DNA from: Lysobacterales bacterium
Lineage (GTDB): Bacteria > Pseudomonadota > Gammaproteobacteria > Xanthomonadales > SZUA-5
Direction: 5' to 3'
Assembly: GCA_022844165.1 (NCBI GenBank)
Contig: JALHMH010000014.1
Location: forward strand, 51,125-115,124
Length of the DNA stretch: 64,000 bases
Shown here piece by piece: positions 18,898 to 28,094 of this stretch (its first letter is position 1; each line of letters begins with the position of its first letter). Under the pieces are notes generated by a model, which was not told the origin of the DNA, made no database searches, and saw only the letters and a program-made list of their open reading frames with translations. The position numbers and the translations under genes are program-made.

Positions 18898-20226
18898 TCA
18901 GATTGCGCCGCGGCGCTTCAATTCAGTGTAGCGGTTGACCAAGGCCAAGGGTAGTGCGGCAGGTTCGACATCGATGCAGGGAATGCGTGCAGCTTCGAGT
19001 CGCGCAAAACTTCGCTGGCGATCGAGCAGATATTGTGCGGTGGCGGCATGTGTCAGCGCACTGTCGAGATTGTCGACTGGTGCGCGCAGAGCCGCTTCCA
19101 GTATGTACTCGCGCAACGATGCGACCACCACAAGGTGACGCTGTCGGAGCAGGGAGATGGCTGGCTTCAGGGTGTCGTCGTCTTCATCGCGCAGGTTGGT
19201 GATGATGACCACGAGGCTGCGTTTTCGATTCAAGCCCATCAATCGCACAGCCGCAGCGTAATAGTCGGGTACGGCGAGGCTCGCTTGCAAGTCGAACGTG
19301 GCCGCCATGAGTGCGGTGACCGTACTCTGAGACTTGCGTGGCGGCAGGTATCGATCGATGCCGCCAAAGGTCAGCAAGCCCACCGCATCTCCCTGGCGCA
19401 CCGCCACGTAGGCGAGCATCAACGCGGCGTTGAGCGCGTGGTCCAAATGAGACAAGGCCCCGTCCCGTGCGTGCATACGCCGACCGCAATCGAGCAACAA
19501 GAGAATTTGCTGGTCGCGCTCGTCCCGGTATTCGCGAGAAATCAGCTTGCGCACGCGACTGGTGGCTTTCCAGTCGATTTGCCGTGGCGCATCGCCTTCG
19601 CGGTATTCGCGCAGCTGATGGAAGTCCAGGCCTTCGCCGCGGCGGCGCCTTTGTAGGATGCCCGCTTGCGACAGACGATTGTCGGCCGCGAGCAAGGTAT
19701 AGCCAACCAATGCTGCGAAGTCAGGGTACACGCGAACCGTTTGCGCAATGCCGGCCCGAACGCGTCTGGCCAGCAGCCCAATGTGCGTCGACAGCCAAAG
19801 TTCGGCTGCGGCAAATTGCATTTCGCCGCGTTCCAAAGGCTTCAATCGATACTTGATCTGAACCGTTGCGCCGCGCGCCAGATGCAGCGATTGCGGCAAC
19901 GCGTGTGTCTCGCAATGCGCTGGATAGTGGTCGATCACGCGCAGAAAGAAGCCGATCTGTGTGCCTTCAACGGCCAGAATGACGTCATGTTCGACACCAA
20001 CCGCCAGTGCGTGGTTAACTTGGCGCTTGACGCTGGGGACGCGCGCACGAAGCAACTGCACGGCATCGATCGCCACGGCAAGGAGAACGATGGCCCCGGC
20101 GGCCCACCAGGCCAGGCCAAGCCTGGGGAAAAACGATGCGGCAATCGCAAATACGAGCCAGCCCAACGCCAGCCATACCAGGCGTTGCGTTGGTATCAAC
20201 CAGCTTCGTGACGACCCATCGCTCAC
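18898..20226 (-). CDS. DUF58 domain protein with von Willebrand A-like region
   Basis: The 442-residue protein starts with two membrane segments (about 13-58) and carries the DUF58 signature GLDFHQLREYREGDAPRQIDWKATSR, followed by a vWA-like fold with LLLLDCGRRMHARDG (degenerate MIDAS-like DxGxxM) and RSLVVIITNLRDEDDD. DUF58 proteins normally act with MoxR ATPases, probably in assembling or maturing envelope proteins. The start is GTG overlapping the MoxR stop (GTGA). It is the last gene of the six-gene minus-strand cluster. Confidence 0.9.
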   Translation of the reverse strand: MSDGSSRSWLIPTQRLVWLALGWLVFAIAASFFPRLGLAWWAAGAIVLLAVAIDAVQLLRARVPSVKRQVNHALAVGVEHDVILAVEGTQIGFFLRVIDHYPAHCETHALPQSLHLARGATVQIKYRLKPLERGEMQFAAAELWLSTHIGLLARRVRAGIAQTVRVYPDFAALVGYTLLAADNRLSQAGILQRRRRGEGLDFHQLREYREGDAPRQIDWKATSRVRKLISREYRDERDQQILLLLDCGRRMHARDGALSHLDHALNAALMLAYVAVRQGDAVGLLTFGGIDRYLPPRKSQSTVTALMAATFDLQASLAVPDYYAAAVRLMGLNRKRSLVVIITNLRDEDDDTLKPAISLLRQRHLVVVASLREYILEAALRAPVDNLDSALTHAATAQYLLDRQRSFARLEAARIPCIDVEPAALPLALVNRYTELKRRGAI

Positions 20227-21206
20227 AAACGCGGCGCCTCGATCTTCTCCAGCAGTTCGGCAATCAGCATGTCGGCGGTGCGGCCCTCGATCACCAGATC
20301 AGCGACTGGGCTGATACGATGTCGCAAAGCGCTTGGCGCAAGCCGTTTGATGTCGTCGGGAGTCACGAAGTCGCGTCCAGCCAGGAGCGCCAAAGATCGT
20401 GCGCAGCGAATGAGTGCGATCGCGCCTCGTGTCGATGCCCCGCTGCCAATGCCGGCGAAATCGCGGGTTTGGCGCACAAGACGAAGTACGTAGGCTTCGA
20501 CGGCTGGATCGACGCGCACACTGGCGGTAATCGCCTGCAGTTTGGCCAGCGTCTCTGGGTTCAGTACCGGCATGACTTTGTCGATATTCAGCCGATCGGC
20601 GCTGCGCTTTTCGGTGGCGAAGCGAAGAACCGAAAGCTCTTCGCTTTCCGCTGGGTAATCGATCACGACTTTGAGCAAGAAGCGGTCTAGCTGGGCTTCG
20701 GGTAGCGCATAGGTGCCTTCTTGCTCGATTGGATTCTGGGTTGCCAACACCATGAATGGCGGATCGAGTTTGTGCGCTGCTCCATCAAGCGTGACCTGGC
20801 TTTCTTGCATCACCTCAAGCAACGCGGCCTGGGTTTTGGCCGGCGCCCGATTGACTTCATCGGCGAGTACGAAGTTCGCAAAGACCGGGCCCTTGCGGGT
20901 CGTGAATTGACCGTTACTCGGGTCGTATAGCGTATGGCCTGTGACATCCGCAGGCATGATGTCCGGCGTGAACTGCACGCGCGAGTAGCGGCCGCCGGAT
21001 GCGCGTGCCAGGGCTTGAACGAGCAGTGTTTTCCCGAGTCCCGGAACGCCTTCGATGAGCACATGGCCACCACCGAGTAATGCAGCGATGACTTCTTCGA
21101 CGACACGATCCTGTCCGAGAAACGCCTGGGCAACGCTGCGTTTCAGGCGCTGCAGGACCTCACCGGCGCGGGCGAGAGCTTCGATGGGAAGGGTGTTGTC
21201 GCTCAT
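20223..21206 (-). CDS. MoxR-family AAA+ ATPase
   Basis: The 327-residue protein has Walker A EGVPGLGKTLLVQALA (about 57-72), Walker B NFVLADEVNRAPAKTQAALLEVMQE, sensor FMVLATQNPIEQEGTYALPEAQLDRFLL and the C-terminal lid region with APRL ending. MoxR ATPases act as chaperones and are usually coded next to DUF58/vWA partners, as here. It starts three bases after the DUF4350 stop and overlaps the DUF58 start. Confidence 0.95.
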   Translation of the reverse strand: MSDNTLPIEALARAGEVLQRLKRSVAQAFLGQDRVVEEVIAALLGGGHVLIEGVPGLGKTLLVQALARASGGRYSRVQFTPDIMPADVTGHTLYDPSNGQFTTRKGPVFANFVLADEVNRAPAKTQAALLEVMQESQVTLDGAAHKLDPPFMVLATQNPIEQEGTYALPEAQLDRFLLKVVIDYPAESEELSVLRFATEKRSADRLNIDKVMPVLNPETLAKLQAITASVRVDPAVEAYVLRLVRQTRDFAGIGSGASTRGAIALIRCARSLALLAGRDFVTPDDIKRLAPSALRHRISPVADLVIEGRTADMLIAELLEKIEAPRL

Positions 21207-21209
21207 GAT

Positions 21210-22496
21210 TTACTCCGTGTTGAGCGTTTCGTGGCTGGTGCGCGCATTTTTGCTGTGGATGACGCGGGCCAGTTTGATGAGTTGCATGAAAGTCGCAGTG
21301 TCGACCGTCAATTCGTGTTGCAGCAGGAGCGCGACCTGACTGGATGAGAACCCATACTGGCGAGTCAGAATGCGTGCCTTATCCGCTACGTCGCGAAGCG
21401 CGAAATTCGGGAACTGCCTTTCGACCTGGCGTTGTGCGGCGCGCTGCGCGGCATCGACCAGATCAGAGCGCGCACCACCGTGCCATAACAAGCGTCCCGC
21501 CGCTCGCAAATGGTCCAGCAGTCGTCGCCGAATCGGTTGCGGATCGAGCCGCACCGGGCCGAAACGCGGCGCCATCGCCAGCAACCACAGGACAACCAAA
21601 ACCCAAAGAGCGATGAGCGCGCGCCAGGCGTTGTTGCTTAGCCACAGCAATAGCCCAGGTTCACGTGGCACCAGAAACAGCACTTCATTGGGGGTGCCGG
21701 TGTGATTGACCAGACGCCAAAACACTTCGGCGTTGTCGTTGCGCCCGATGGAAAAGTTGGTGACAAAACTGATGTCGTTGATCGCAGTCACATGGCCATC
21801 ACCAAGGCCGAAGCTGAAGACGCGAACATCGCCTTCGAATCCAAGCCAAAAATCCGCTTCATAAACTTCACTGCCCAAAGACTCACCACCGTGAATCGAA
21901 AATTTGAAGACTTCGGTCTCGCTCCATGTCGCGTCGAGCAGCATTGGCGAAGACAACAGATGGTTGTTCTTACGATCGGTCCAGTCCGAGCCGAACCAGC
22001 CAGCGAAGTCATACGAATCGTCGTCCCAGAAGTTGTTGTCACCGTCTTCGGCTTCGGCGTCTTCTCTGTCTTTGCCTTGTTCTTCATGGTCATGGGCTTC
22101 GTCGACCTCGCGCTCAGCGCGCGTCACGCCCAACGCATCGAGCAGCGGATCTTCGTTGTCCAGCCACTCGGATTCGACGATAACGTGTGCACCAGCCTTG
22201 ATCTCTTCGATGAGCCGCTCGGACGTGCGCGGCGATACTGCACCTCGTAAGGCTGGGATCACGGCAACCATGTCCGGCGCCAATGCTGGCCGCTGCTGCA
22301 AACCTTGCACGGTTTGCGCAGAGACTTGCTGGCTCTTGAGGATGCGTTCGGCAACTTCGAAACGATCGGTGTAAGCGATTGGCAATGGGCGCACCGGCAC
22401 GGTCTCAGTGACCCGTTCATGGGAGTTCAGAAACGCCACCGCACCGACCACGATGACGACTACAAGCGCGACAATGGCCCAAATCGTGCGCCTCAT
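21210..22496 (-). CDS. DUF4350 domain membrane protein
   Basis: The 428-residue protein has an N-terminal membrane anchor (IWAIVALVVVIVVGAVAFL), a periplasmic-type middle part, and a second membrane segment (about 292-310: ALIALWVLVVLWLLAMAPRFG). The middle includes an acidic low-complexity stretch (about 140-160). DUF4350 proteins occur in MoxR clusters; a GATase-like fold is suggested for the domain from family knowledge. Function is unknown. It overlaps the DUF4129 stop by four bases (ATGA). Confidence 0.82.
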   Translation of the reverse strand: MRRTIWAIVALVVVIVVGAVAFLNSHERVTETVPVRPLPIAYTDRFEVAERILKSQQVSAQTVQGLQQRPALAPDMVAVIPALRGAVSPRTSERLIEEIKAGAHVIVESEWLDNEDPLLDALGVTRAEREVDEAHDHEEQGKDREDAEAEDGDNNFWDDDSYDFAGWFGSDWTDRKNNHLLSSPMLLDATWSETEVFKFSIHGGESLGSEVYEADFWLGFEGDVRVFSFGLGDGHVTAINDISFVTNFSIGRNDNAEVFWRLVNHTGTPNEVLFLVPREPGLLLWLSNNAWRALIALWVLVVLWLLAMAPRFGPVRLDPQPIRRRLLDHLRAAGRLLWHGGARSDLVDAAQRAAQRQVERQFPNFALRDVADKARILTRQYGFSSSQVALLLQHELTVDTATFMQLIKLARVIHSKNARTSHETLNTE

Positions 22497-24052
22497 GCGT
22501 TCGCCTCTGAAGGCATCAGCGATGAATAGCCATCACATAGCTCAACGATGCGCGCCGTGTCCGGCATGCGGGCAGCGTAGGCGATTTGAGTCCAGATCCC
22601 GATCAAGATCGTCAGGTACGACATCGGCGCCTCACCCAGCATGGGTTTGGCCAGACGTAGCACATCGCCTTCGGTGGCGCCTTTGCTGATGCGCATCCTG
22701 CGGGTGTGCACCAGGTTGGAAAGCGCTCCGCGATAGAGCAAAGAAATCGCCTCGCGATGTTGCCCAGTCGCCAGCATTGCGCGAGCCGCGGCAGGCACAT
22801 CCTCAGGCAAGCTTTGAGGATCGATTGCCAGCCCAAACAACATCGCAGGAGGCGGTTTTGTAACGATCGTTGGTGCTACGCCGAGCCAATAGCGCAACAA
22901 CGCATAGAGCAGCGCCACGACGATAGCAGCGATGGCCAGATACGCGATGACCCGGAATAACTCGGCTACCGCATCAATGAAGGCCGAGGTCTGAAGGTCA
23001 TTGTCATTGGTTTCTTCGGCGTCGCTTTCGATGCGCTTCCAGCGGGTGACTTCGCGCTCGCTGCCGAAGTCCGGTTCGGACAAGATCCTGTGCGCTTCAC
23101 GACGGATCGGCGTGTCGACCGCTTCATAAGGCGCATCGGCACATTCATCGTCCGCAGCGCAGGGAGGTTTGTCTCGATCGCTTTCGCTGGCATCGAGCCG
23201 CATTGATCCGGCGCTTTCAGTCTCCGGCATCGCTTCGGCGTCTTGCGCCAACGCCGGCGCGACATGCCACGTCAGCGAAAACGCTACAAGCATCGCCAAA
23301 GTCGGCGCATAGCGTGCGGCAAGACGCTTTAGTGCAAGTTCGATGTCCCAGGCCTCGAGCATCACACGACGATTCAGGTAAAGCGCAAATCCGCCCGCCA
23401 CATAAAACGGCTCAATCAAGCTAATGGCGACGAAGTAAAAGAGCGTGTCGATCAGCCCCCACCGCTCGAACGTATCCCACCAGGGCCGCGTGTCGTCCGC
23501 CACGGTCGCACCCCACTGAACGTCGGTTTCGAAGAGCATCGCTAAACCGTGCAAACCGTACATCACCACCCACTCGAAGTGGATACAGACGATCGTCAAG
23601 CCGATTGCAAACCCTCCGGCGCGCAGGCCCAACAACTTGCGCCGCGCTCGGGCGGGTGGGCCGCGCTGTCCCTCAAGGGCCACGACAGGCAAATTAAACG
23701 AACGCGAAAAATCGATGAAACGTGTCAGCAGAGACCAAATCAGTCCACTGGCCAGGATTTGCCTGGATGCTCCCAGAGTGTCGCGCAATGTGGGCGTTGC
23801 GCCGAATACGGCGCGCGACAGAACAAACAGCAGGTATCGATCGTAGAGCGGTTTAAGCCACCATACGAGCACAGCGGCAATGATCGGTTGTTCGTAAAAG
23901 GCGAGTGTGAGTGCGCCAGCGACAGGCAAAAACACAGCGAACCACGCCGACCAGAGCGGCCGTGCCCAGCGCATGGCCATACGAAAACCCAGATCGACGG
24001 CTTCCCAGCCCTGCCGTGAGCGCAAAACCAGCGCGATCTTCTCAAGCTCCAC
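22493..24052 (-). CDS. DUF4129 domain membrane protein
   Basis: The 519-residue protein begins with MELEKIALVLRSRQGWEAVDLGFRMAMRW and has several hydrophobic segments in the first half (about 36-120, 150-250), an Asp/Glu-rich soluble middle (about 275-360), one membrane segment (about 365-390) and a C-terminal DUF4129-like helical part (LLYRGALSNLVHTRRMRISKGATEGDVL). The start is GTG. It overlaps the SpoIIM gene by 11 bases. No enzymatic motif is seen; it probably belongs to a membrane complex with the other cluster products. Confidence 0.8.
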   Translation of the reverse strand: MELEKIALVLRSRQGWEAVDLGFRMAMRWARPLWSAWFAVFLPVAGALTLAFYEQPIIAAVLVWWLKPLYDRYLLFVLSRAVFGATPTLRDTLGASRQILASGLIWSLLTRFIDFSRSFNLPVVALEGQRGPPARARRKLLGLRAGGFAIGLTIVCIHFEWVVMYGLHGLAMLFETDVQWGATVADDTRPWWDTFERWGLIDTLFYFVAISLIEPFYVAGGFALYLNRRVMLEAWDIELALKRLAARYAPTLAMLVAFSLTWHVAPALAQDAEAMPETESAGSMRLDASESDRDKPPCAADDECADAPYEAVDTPIRREAHRILSEPDFGSEREVTRWKRIESDAEETNDNDLQTSAFIDAVAELFRVIAYLAIAAIVVALLYALLRYWLGVAPTIVTKPPPAMLFGLAIDPQSLPEDVPAAARAMLATGQHREAISLLYRGALSNLVHTRRMRISKGATEGDVLRLAKPMLGEAPMSYLTILIGIWTQIAYAARMPDTARIVELCDGYSSLMPSEANA

Positions 24053-25013
24053 GCGTGCGCCCCGCGAAGCAGAAGTACCCCAGCAGCACTAACCACATAC
24101 CGATACCGACGCCGTACTTGATCTCGCGCGGATCAATGATCAGCGGCGAGAAGAATCCTTCGATCACAGCGGCAGCGAAAAACATCAGAGCTGCGCCGCC
24201 GATCAACCGAAATGCGATGCGGCCTTCCTCCACCAGTGCCAGCTTGCGCGACCGCAGGCCCGGCGCGATTAGCGCAGTGGCCAGCTTGAAGCCTGCCGCC
24301 CCCGAAATGGCGATGGCGAGCAGCTCGAGCGCACTGTGAGCAGCTACGAACGACCATATTTGCGGACCTAAGCCCACCTGGTGAAGATGACCCAGGATCG
24401 CGCCGATATAGACCCCATTGAACAACAGAAAAAACAAGGTGCCGATGCCATAGAGAATTCCACCTGCGAAGGTCTGGAATCCGATCCGGGTATTGTTCCA
24501 TACGTAGTACGCGAACATCTCGGTGTTGGTCGACGCCGGACGTTGGCCCAGACGTTCGTTCTCCGGGTCATACATCGTCTGCATTTGCGCCAGGTCTTGC
24601 GGGGCGATCACGACACTGGCAAAGTCTGGCCAGATCTGGATCGCCATCAGCAGCGCGAGCAATGGGCCAAAAAACAACAGGCTCGCCAGCCACACCACTC
24701 GCCACTCGGCCCGCACTTCGCGGGCAAAACCACTCAGAAGGAACGCCAAAAAACCTTCACGATTCGGCGCTGGCGCCGCGTAAAGAACGTGGTGTCCGGC
24801 CAGAACCAGCTGATGCAGGCGTTCGGTCAGCTGCGGGCTGTAGCGACGTTCGCGTGCCAGTGCTAACTGGTGACAAACGTTGCGATACAGCCAAGGCACA
24901 GCCGAAACCGGCGGACGATCTTTGATGGTCTTGTTGCCATTGTGCACCGCGATCCATTGATCCAGCGCTGCCCACTGTTCGCCGAAGCGGCGTTCAAATT
25001 CAATCTGCCGCAT
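24042..25013 (-). CDS. SpoIIM-family (stage II sporulation M-like) membrane protein
   Basis: The 323-residue protein has a soluble N-terminal part (MRQIEFERRFGEQWAALDQWI) and about five membrane segments. The SpoIIM-type region is in NTRIGFQTFAGGILYGIGTLFFLLFNGVYIGAI and FVAAHSALELLAIAISGAAGFKLA. In non-sporulating proteobacteria this family occurs with RDD and MoxR genes; the sporulation name does not imply spore formation. ATG start, overlapping the RDD stop. Confidence 0.87.
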   Translation of the reverse strand: MRQIEFERRFGEQWAALDQWIAVHNGNKTIKDRPPVSAVPWLYRNVCHQLALARERRYSPQLTERLHQLVLAGHHVLYAAPAPNREGFLAFLLSGFAREVRAEWRVVWLASLLFFGPLLALLMAIQIWPDFASVVIAPQDLAQMQTMYDPENERLGQRPASTNTEMFAYYVWNNTRIGFQTFAGGILYGIGTLFFLLFNGVYIGAILGHLHQVGLGPQIWSFVAAHSALELLAIAISGAAGFKLATALIAPGLRSRKLALVEEGRIAFRLIGGAALMFFAAAVIEGFFSPLIIDPREIKYGVGIGMWLVLLGYFCFAGRTRGA

Positions 25014-25734
25014 GGCCCACCAGGTAATTCGCGTATTGCGTCAATTGCTGCACCGGCGGCGTATTGTCGCGAAGTAGCGGCGTCACAAGCGATGCCAGTT
25101 CTTCAGCGCGAGCTGGACCCAGCGCCGCCGCGCGCTCGGCAAAGTCGAGCACCGTTCGCGCTTCTTCGGGCTTCAATGCGATCGGCGGGCGTAAAGGTTC
25201 CATGGTTGGTATCTGACGGGCTACCGTTGCCGGATCGGCATAGACGACCAAAGTCCCTGCAACGAAGTCGCCGAGCCGTTTAAATTGACGGTTGCACAAC
25301 ATCGCGGTCAAACCGCCAAAGTAAAAGAGCGGCAGGAAATCTGCGAATCGGAGCAAATTCCGGGTCAGCGCGGGACCCAAGGTGCAAGGCGCGCCATCGT
25401 CGCGCACGACCATCAGCCCCATTGCGCGTTTGCCCGGCGTGGCGCCACGGGAGCGCGATTCGAAGTACGCCGGCACCAACCATTCGAGCGCGAACCAGGA
25501 CAGCAAAAACACGGCGGTACCAACCTCACCCAAAACCGAAGCGACGAAGGCCAGTACCAACAATGCAGCCAATCGCCAAGCCAGGTCGATGAGCCACGCC
25601 AATGCCCGCGGCACAGGGCCGGCTACCCGGAGATTGAGTTCGACACCTTCCGGCGTAGCAACGTGGTGTGAGGTGTCAAGAGGGGCGGAGAGTGAACGCA
25701 CTTGGGAGTTGAAGGTTGGAGCCAAAGGGGTCAA
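25000..25734 (-). CDS. RDD family membrane protein
   Basis: The protein of about 244 residues has the RDD signature: PVPRALAWLIDLAWR (Arg then Asp-Leu), a hydrophobic pair (about 55-90) and SRGATPGKRAMGLMVVRDDG. It opens the minus-strand RDD-SpoIIM-DUF4129-DUF4350-MoxR-DUF58 cluster and overlaps SpoIIM by 14 bases. There is no ATG near the N-terminus; the candidates are TTG 25734 and GTG 25701, and neither has a clear ribosome site, so the first ten residues are uncertain. Confidence 0.85.
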   Translation of the reverse strand: MTPLAPTFNSQVRSLSAPLDTSHHVATPEGVELNLRVAGPVPRALAWLIDLAWRLAALLVLAFVASVLGEVGTAVFLLSWFALEWLVPAYFESRSRGATPGKRAMGLMVVRDDGAPCTLGPALTRNLLRFADFLPLFYFGGLTAMLCNRQFKRLGDFVAGTLVVYADPATVARQIPTMEPLRPPIALKPEEARTVLDFAERAAALGPARAEELASLVTPLLRDNTPPVQQLTQYANYLVGHAAD

Positions 25735-25798
25735 AGGGCGACGCGGTTCGGAGCGTTGTCATAGCGCGACGTCCGATTTTTGGTCACAAACGCTCACA

Positions 25799-26263
25799 TC
25801 AATTGAGGGTCACTTTGGTCGGCGATTCCATTTGTACCGGCTGGGGAGGTAGGTCCAGGGGGATGCGTATATTGGCCAAGCCGAGCATATCGAGCAGGCT
25901 TTGGGCACGAGAGGCAAGGGTCGGGAACAACTGACGCGCGAACACTGTGTGATTGGCCGTGAACTCATCGAGCGGTATTTGGCCAAGCACGACTTGACGA
26001 TAGAACGCGTAGGCCTTCAGCTCGATCTCAAACAGTCTGGCAGGTGATTTGGTTTTTGCTGCCGTGCCGGTGCACAACAATCGGACACGAAGGGCAAATT
26101 GGTATTGAGGATTACCCTCAACTCCGCTGGGCGTCAGTTGTAGTTCCACGTGGGCATGGCTTTCGAGTTCGCGCAGGCGTAGATCATCCGGCACCTCGGC
26201 TCGTACACCGAGCATCAGAAGCGATTCGAGTTGTAACGAGTGATAAAGATCTAAAGGGGTCAT
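25799..26263 (-). CDS. SecB-like protein, function unknown
   Basis: The 154-residue protein is not recognised with certainty. It is predicted as beta strands (AHVELQLTPSG, YQFALRVRLLC, RLFEIELKAYAFYR) followed by FARQLFPTLASRAQSLLDMLGL and IRIPLDLPPQP. This order and the LFP...PLDLPP tail resemble the SecB chaperone fold, but the canonical SecB residues are not conserved. It starts at ATG overlapping the glycosylase stop (ATGA), in line behind pilU and the glycosylase. A shadow N-terminal extension to 26296 is disregarded. Confidence 0.6.
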   Translation of the reverse strand: MTPLDLYHSLQLESLLMLGVRAEVPDDLRLRELESHAHVELQLTPSGVEGNPQYQFALRVRLLCTGTAAKTKSPARLFEIELKAYAFYRQVVLGQIPLDEFTANHTVFARQLFPTLASRAQSLLDMLGLANIRIPLDLPPQPVQMESPTKVTLN

Positions 26264-26883
26264 TCTTTGGCGCGCACCACATCGACGATACGCCAAAGAT
26301 ACAGACTTGCGAGCGTTCGAAACGGCGCCCAGCGTTCGCCGTAGTCGGCCAGGTAGCGGGCGTTCGGCAACTCAGGAGAGCCAAACAGGTACTGAGCGCC
26401 CGCGCGAATCCCAAAATCGGTCACCGGTAAAATGTCCGGCCGAGCGAGGCGAAACATCAAGATCATCTGCACGGTCCAGGGCCCTATGCCACGCACGGCG
26501 CAAATCGCTTCGATCGCTGCTTCGTTGTCGAGTTGCTGCAAGCTCGCCAATGAAGGCAACGCACGCGACTTGGCGGCGAGATCTTTCAGCGCTCGACTTT
26601 TCGCGCCGGAAACCCCGCACGCGCGCAATCTCGCCTCATCGACTGCCTTTAAGCGACCTGCACTGATGCGTTTGGATCCCAGCGCGGCCTCGACGCGCTC
26701 GACAATGATGGCAGCCGCCTTGCCACTTAGCTGTTGGTGCAGTATCGAGCGTGCCAGCGCGTCGACGAGGCCAAAAGGCTTGAGTTGCGGCAGATCAAGA
26801 TCGCCGACCCGGTCCATCCAGCGAGCAAGATTCAGGTCGGCGGCCCGCAGGTGTTGTCGGGCCGCCTCCGACTCTGAACTCAC
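26260..26883 (-). CDS. DNA-3-methyladenine glycosylase, AlkA-type (HhH-GPD)
   Basis: The 207-residue protein is a helix-hairpin-helix glycosylase that removes alkylated bases from DNA. Visible are FGLVDALARSILHQQLSGKAA, KAVDEARLRACGVSGAKSRALKDLA and the HhH-GPD element AICAVRGIGPWTVQMILMFRLARPDILPVTDFGIRAG, with the catalytic Asp in VTDFG. It is shorter than E. coli AlkA and lacks its N-terminal domain, like many bacterial DNA-3-methyladenine glycosylases II. The start is GTG 26883 overlapping the pilU stop (GTGA); the open frame reaching 27330 is the antisense-type shadow of pilU and has no family match. Confidence 0.88.
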   Translation of the reverse strand: MSSESEAARQHLRAADLNLARWMDRVGDLDLPQLKPFGLVDALARSILHQQLSGKAAAIIVERVEAALGSKRISAGRLKAVDEARLRACGVSGAKSRALKDLAAKSRALPSLASLQQLDNEAAIEAICAVRGIGPWTVQMILMFRLARPDILPVTDFGIRAGAQYLFGSPELPNARYLADYGERWAPFRTLASLYLWRIVDVVRAKE

Positions 26884-28004
26884 CGTTCGATCAGTTCCAC
26901 GCCCTCCATGCCGGCACTCAGCGTGTGTGCATCGCCGCCCTGGGCCAGTTTGATACGCAAGCGAACTTCGTTCGACGAGTCGGCATGGCGCAGTGCATCC
27001 TCGTAGGAAATTTCGCCGGCCTGATACAGTTCGAACAAAGATTGATCGAAAGTGCGCATGCCAAGATTCGTGGATTCCTTCATCACGTCCTTGATCTTGT
27101 GCACTTCGCCCTGGCGGATGTAGTCCTGTACCAACGGCGTGCCGAGCAGAACTTCCATGGCCACCCGCCGACCTTTGCCATCGGGTGTTGGGATTAATTG
27201 CTGCGCAACGATGCCCTTCAGGTTCAGCGACAGGTCCATCAGGAGCTGGGGCCGACGGTCTTCTGGGAAGAAGTGCAGGATGCGATCGATGGCCTGGTTG
27301 GCGTTGTTCGCATGCAAGGTGCACAAGCACAAATGGCCGGTTTCCGCGAACGTAATTGCGTGCTCCATGGTCTCACGCACACGAACTTCGCCGATCAGAA
27401 TGACATCGGGTGCCTGGCGCAATGTGTTCTTCAGTGCAATTTCGAACGCGTCGGTATCGATGCCGACCTCGCGCTGGGTGATGATGCAGCCTTCGTGCTT
27501 GTGCACGAATTCGATCGGATCTTCGATGGTGATGATGTGACCGGTCGAATTTTGATTGCGATACCCAAGCATCGCTGCCAAAGATGTCGATTTTCCTGTA
27601 CCGGTTGCGCCGACGAAGATGATCAGCCCACGTTTGGTCATCGCCAGCGTTTTCAGAATCGGCGGCAGGTTCAGCTCATCGATTGTGGGAATCTTCGTCT
27701 CAATGCGGCGCAACACCATGCCAACCTGGTTGCGCTGATAAAAACAGCTGACGCGAAATCGCCCCACGCCTTGCAGGCTGATGGCAAACTGACATTCGTG
27801 CGTCTTTTCGAATTCCTCGCGCTGCGAGGGCGTCATGACGCTCAAGACCAAATCGCGGCTTTGTTGTGGCGTCAGCGTGTTTTGGGTAATCGGCGCAATG
27901 CGACCATGAACCTTCATGGACGGCGGTACGCCGGCGGTGATAAACAAGTCAGATGCTTTGCGGTGCACCATCAGCTTCAAGAATGAATTGAAGTCGATGC
28001 TCAT
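26880..28004 (-). CDS. pilU: type IV pilus retraction ATPase, PilT/PilU family
   Basis: The 374-residue hexameric ATPase supports type IV pilus retraction. Visible are the N-terminal PAS-like domain (ASDLFITAGVPPSMKVHGRI), Walker A GATGTGKST (about 133-141), the Asp box TIEDPIEFVHKH, Walker B DVILIGEVRVRETMEHAITFAETGHL, and the His box LCTLHANNANQAIDRILHFFP. PilU is favoured over PilT by the variant AETGHLCLCTLHANNANQ and the long C-terminus (ending GVELIER). Start at ATG 28004 after GGAG. No pilT is in the window. The last bases overlap the glycosylase gene. Confidence 0.88.
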   Translation of the reverse strand: MSIDFNSFLKLMVHRKASDLFITAGVPPSMKVHGRIAPITQNTLTPQQSRDLVLSVMTPSQREEFEKTHECQFAISLQGVGRFRVSCFYQRNQVGMVLRRIETKIPTIDELNLPPILKTLAMTKRGLIIFVGATGTGKSTSLAAMLGYRNQNSTGHIITIEDPIEFVHKHEGCIITQREVGIDTDAFEIALKNTLRQAPDVILIGEVRVRETMEHAITFAETGHLCLCTLHANNANQAIDRILHFFPEDRRPQLLMDLSLNLKGIVAQQLIPTPDGKGRRVAMEVLLGTPLVQDYIRQGEVHKIKDVMKESTNLGMRTFDQSLFELYQAGEISYEDALRHADSSNEVRLRIKLAQGGDAHTLSAGMEGVELIER

Positions 28005-28094
28005 GCTGCGCTCCTGTTGGCTTGCTGGTCTTTGCGGCAATGCTACTCCGCGCTTAGCCGGATGTGTGCAGTGAAATTGCGACCCAGGCTACGG

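Noticed and set aside
26884..27330. Long N-terminal extension of the AlkA-type glycosylase
   Set aside because: It lies in another frame of pilU, has no family match, and a GTG start overlapping the pilU stop explains the real protein.
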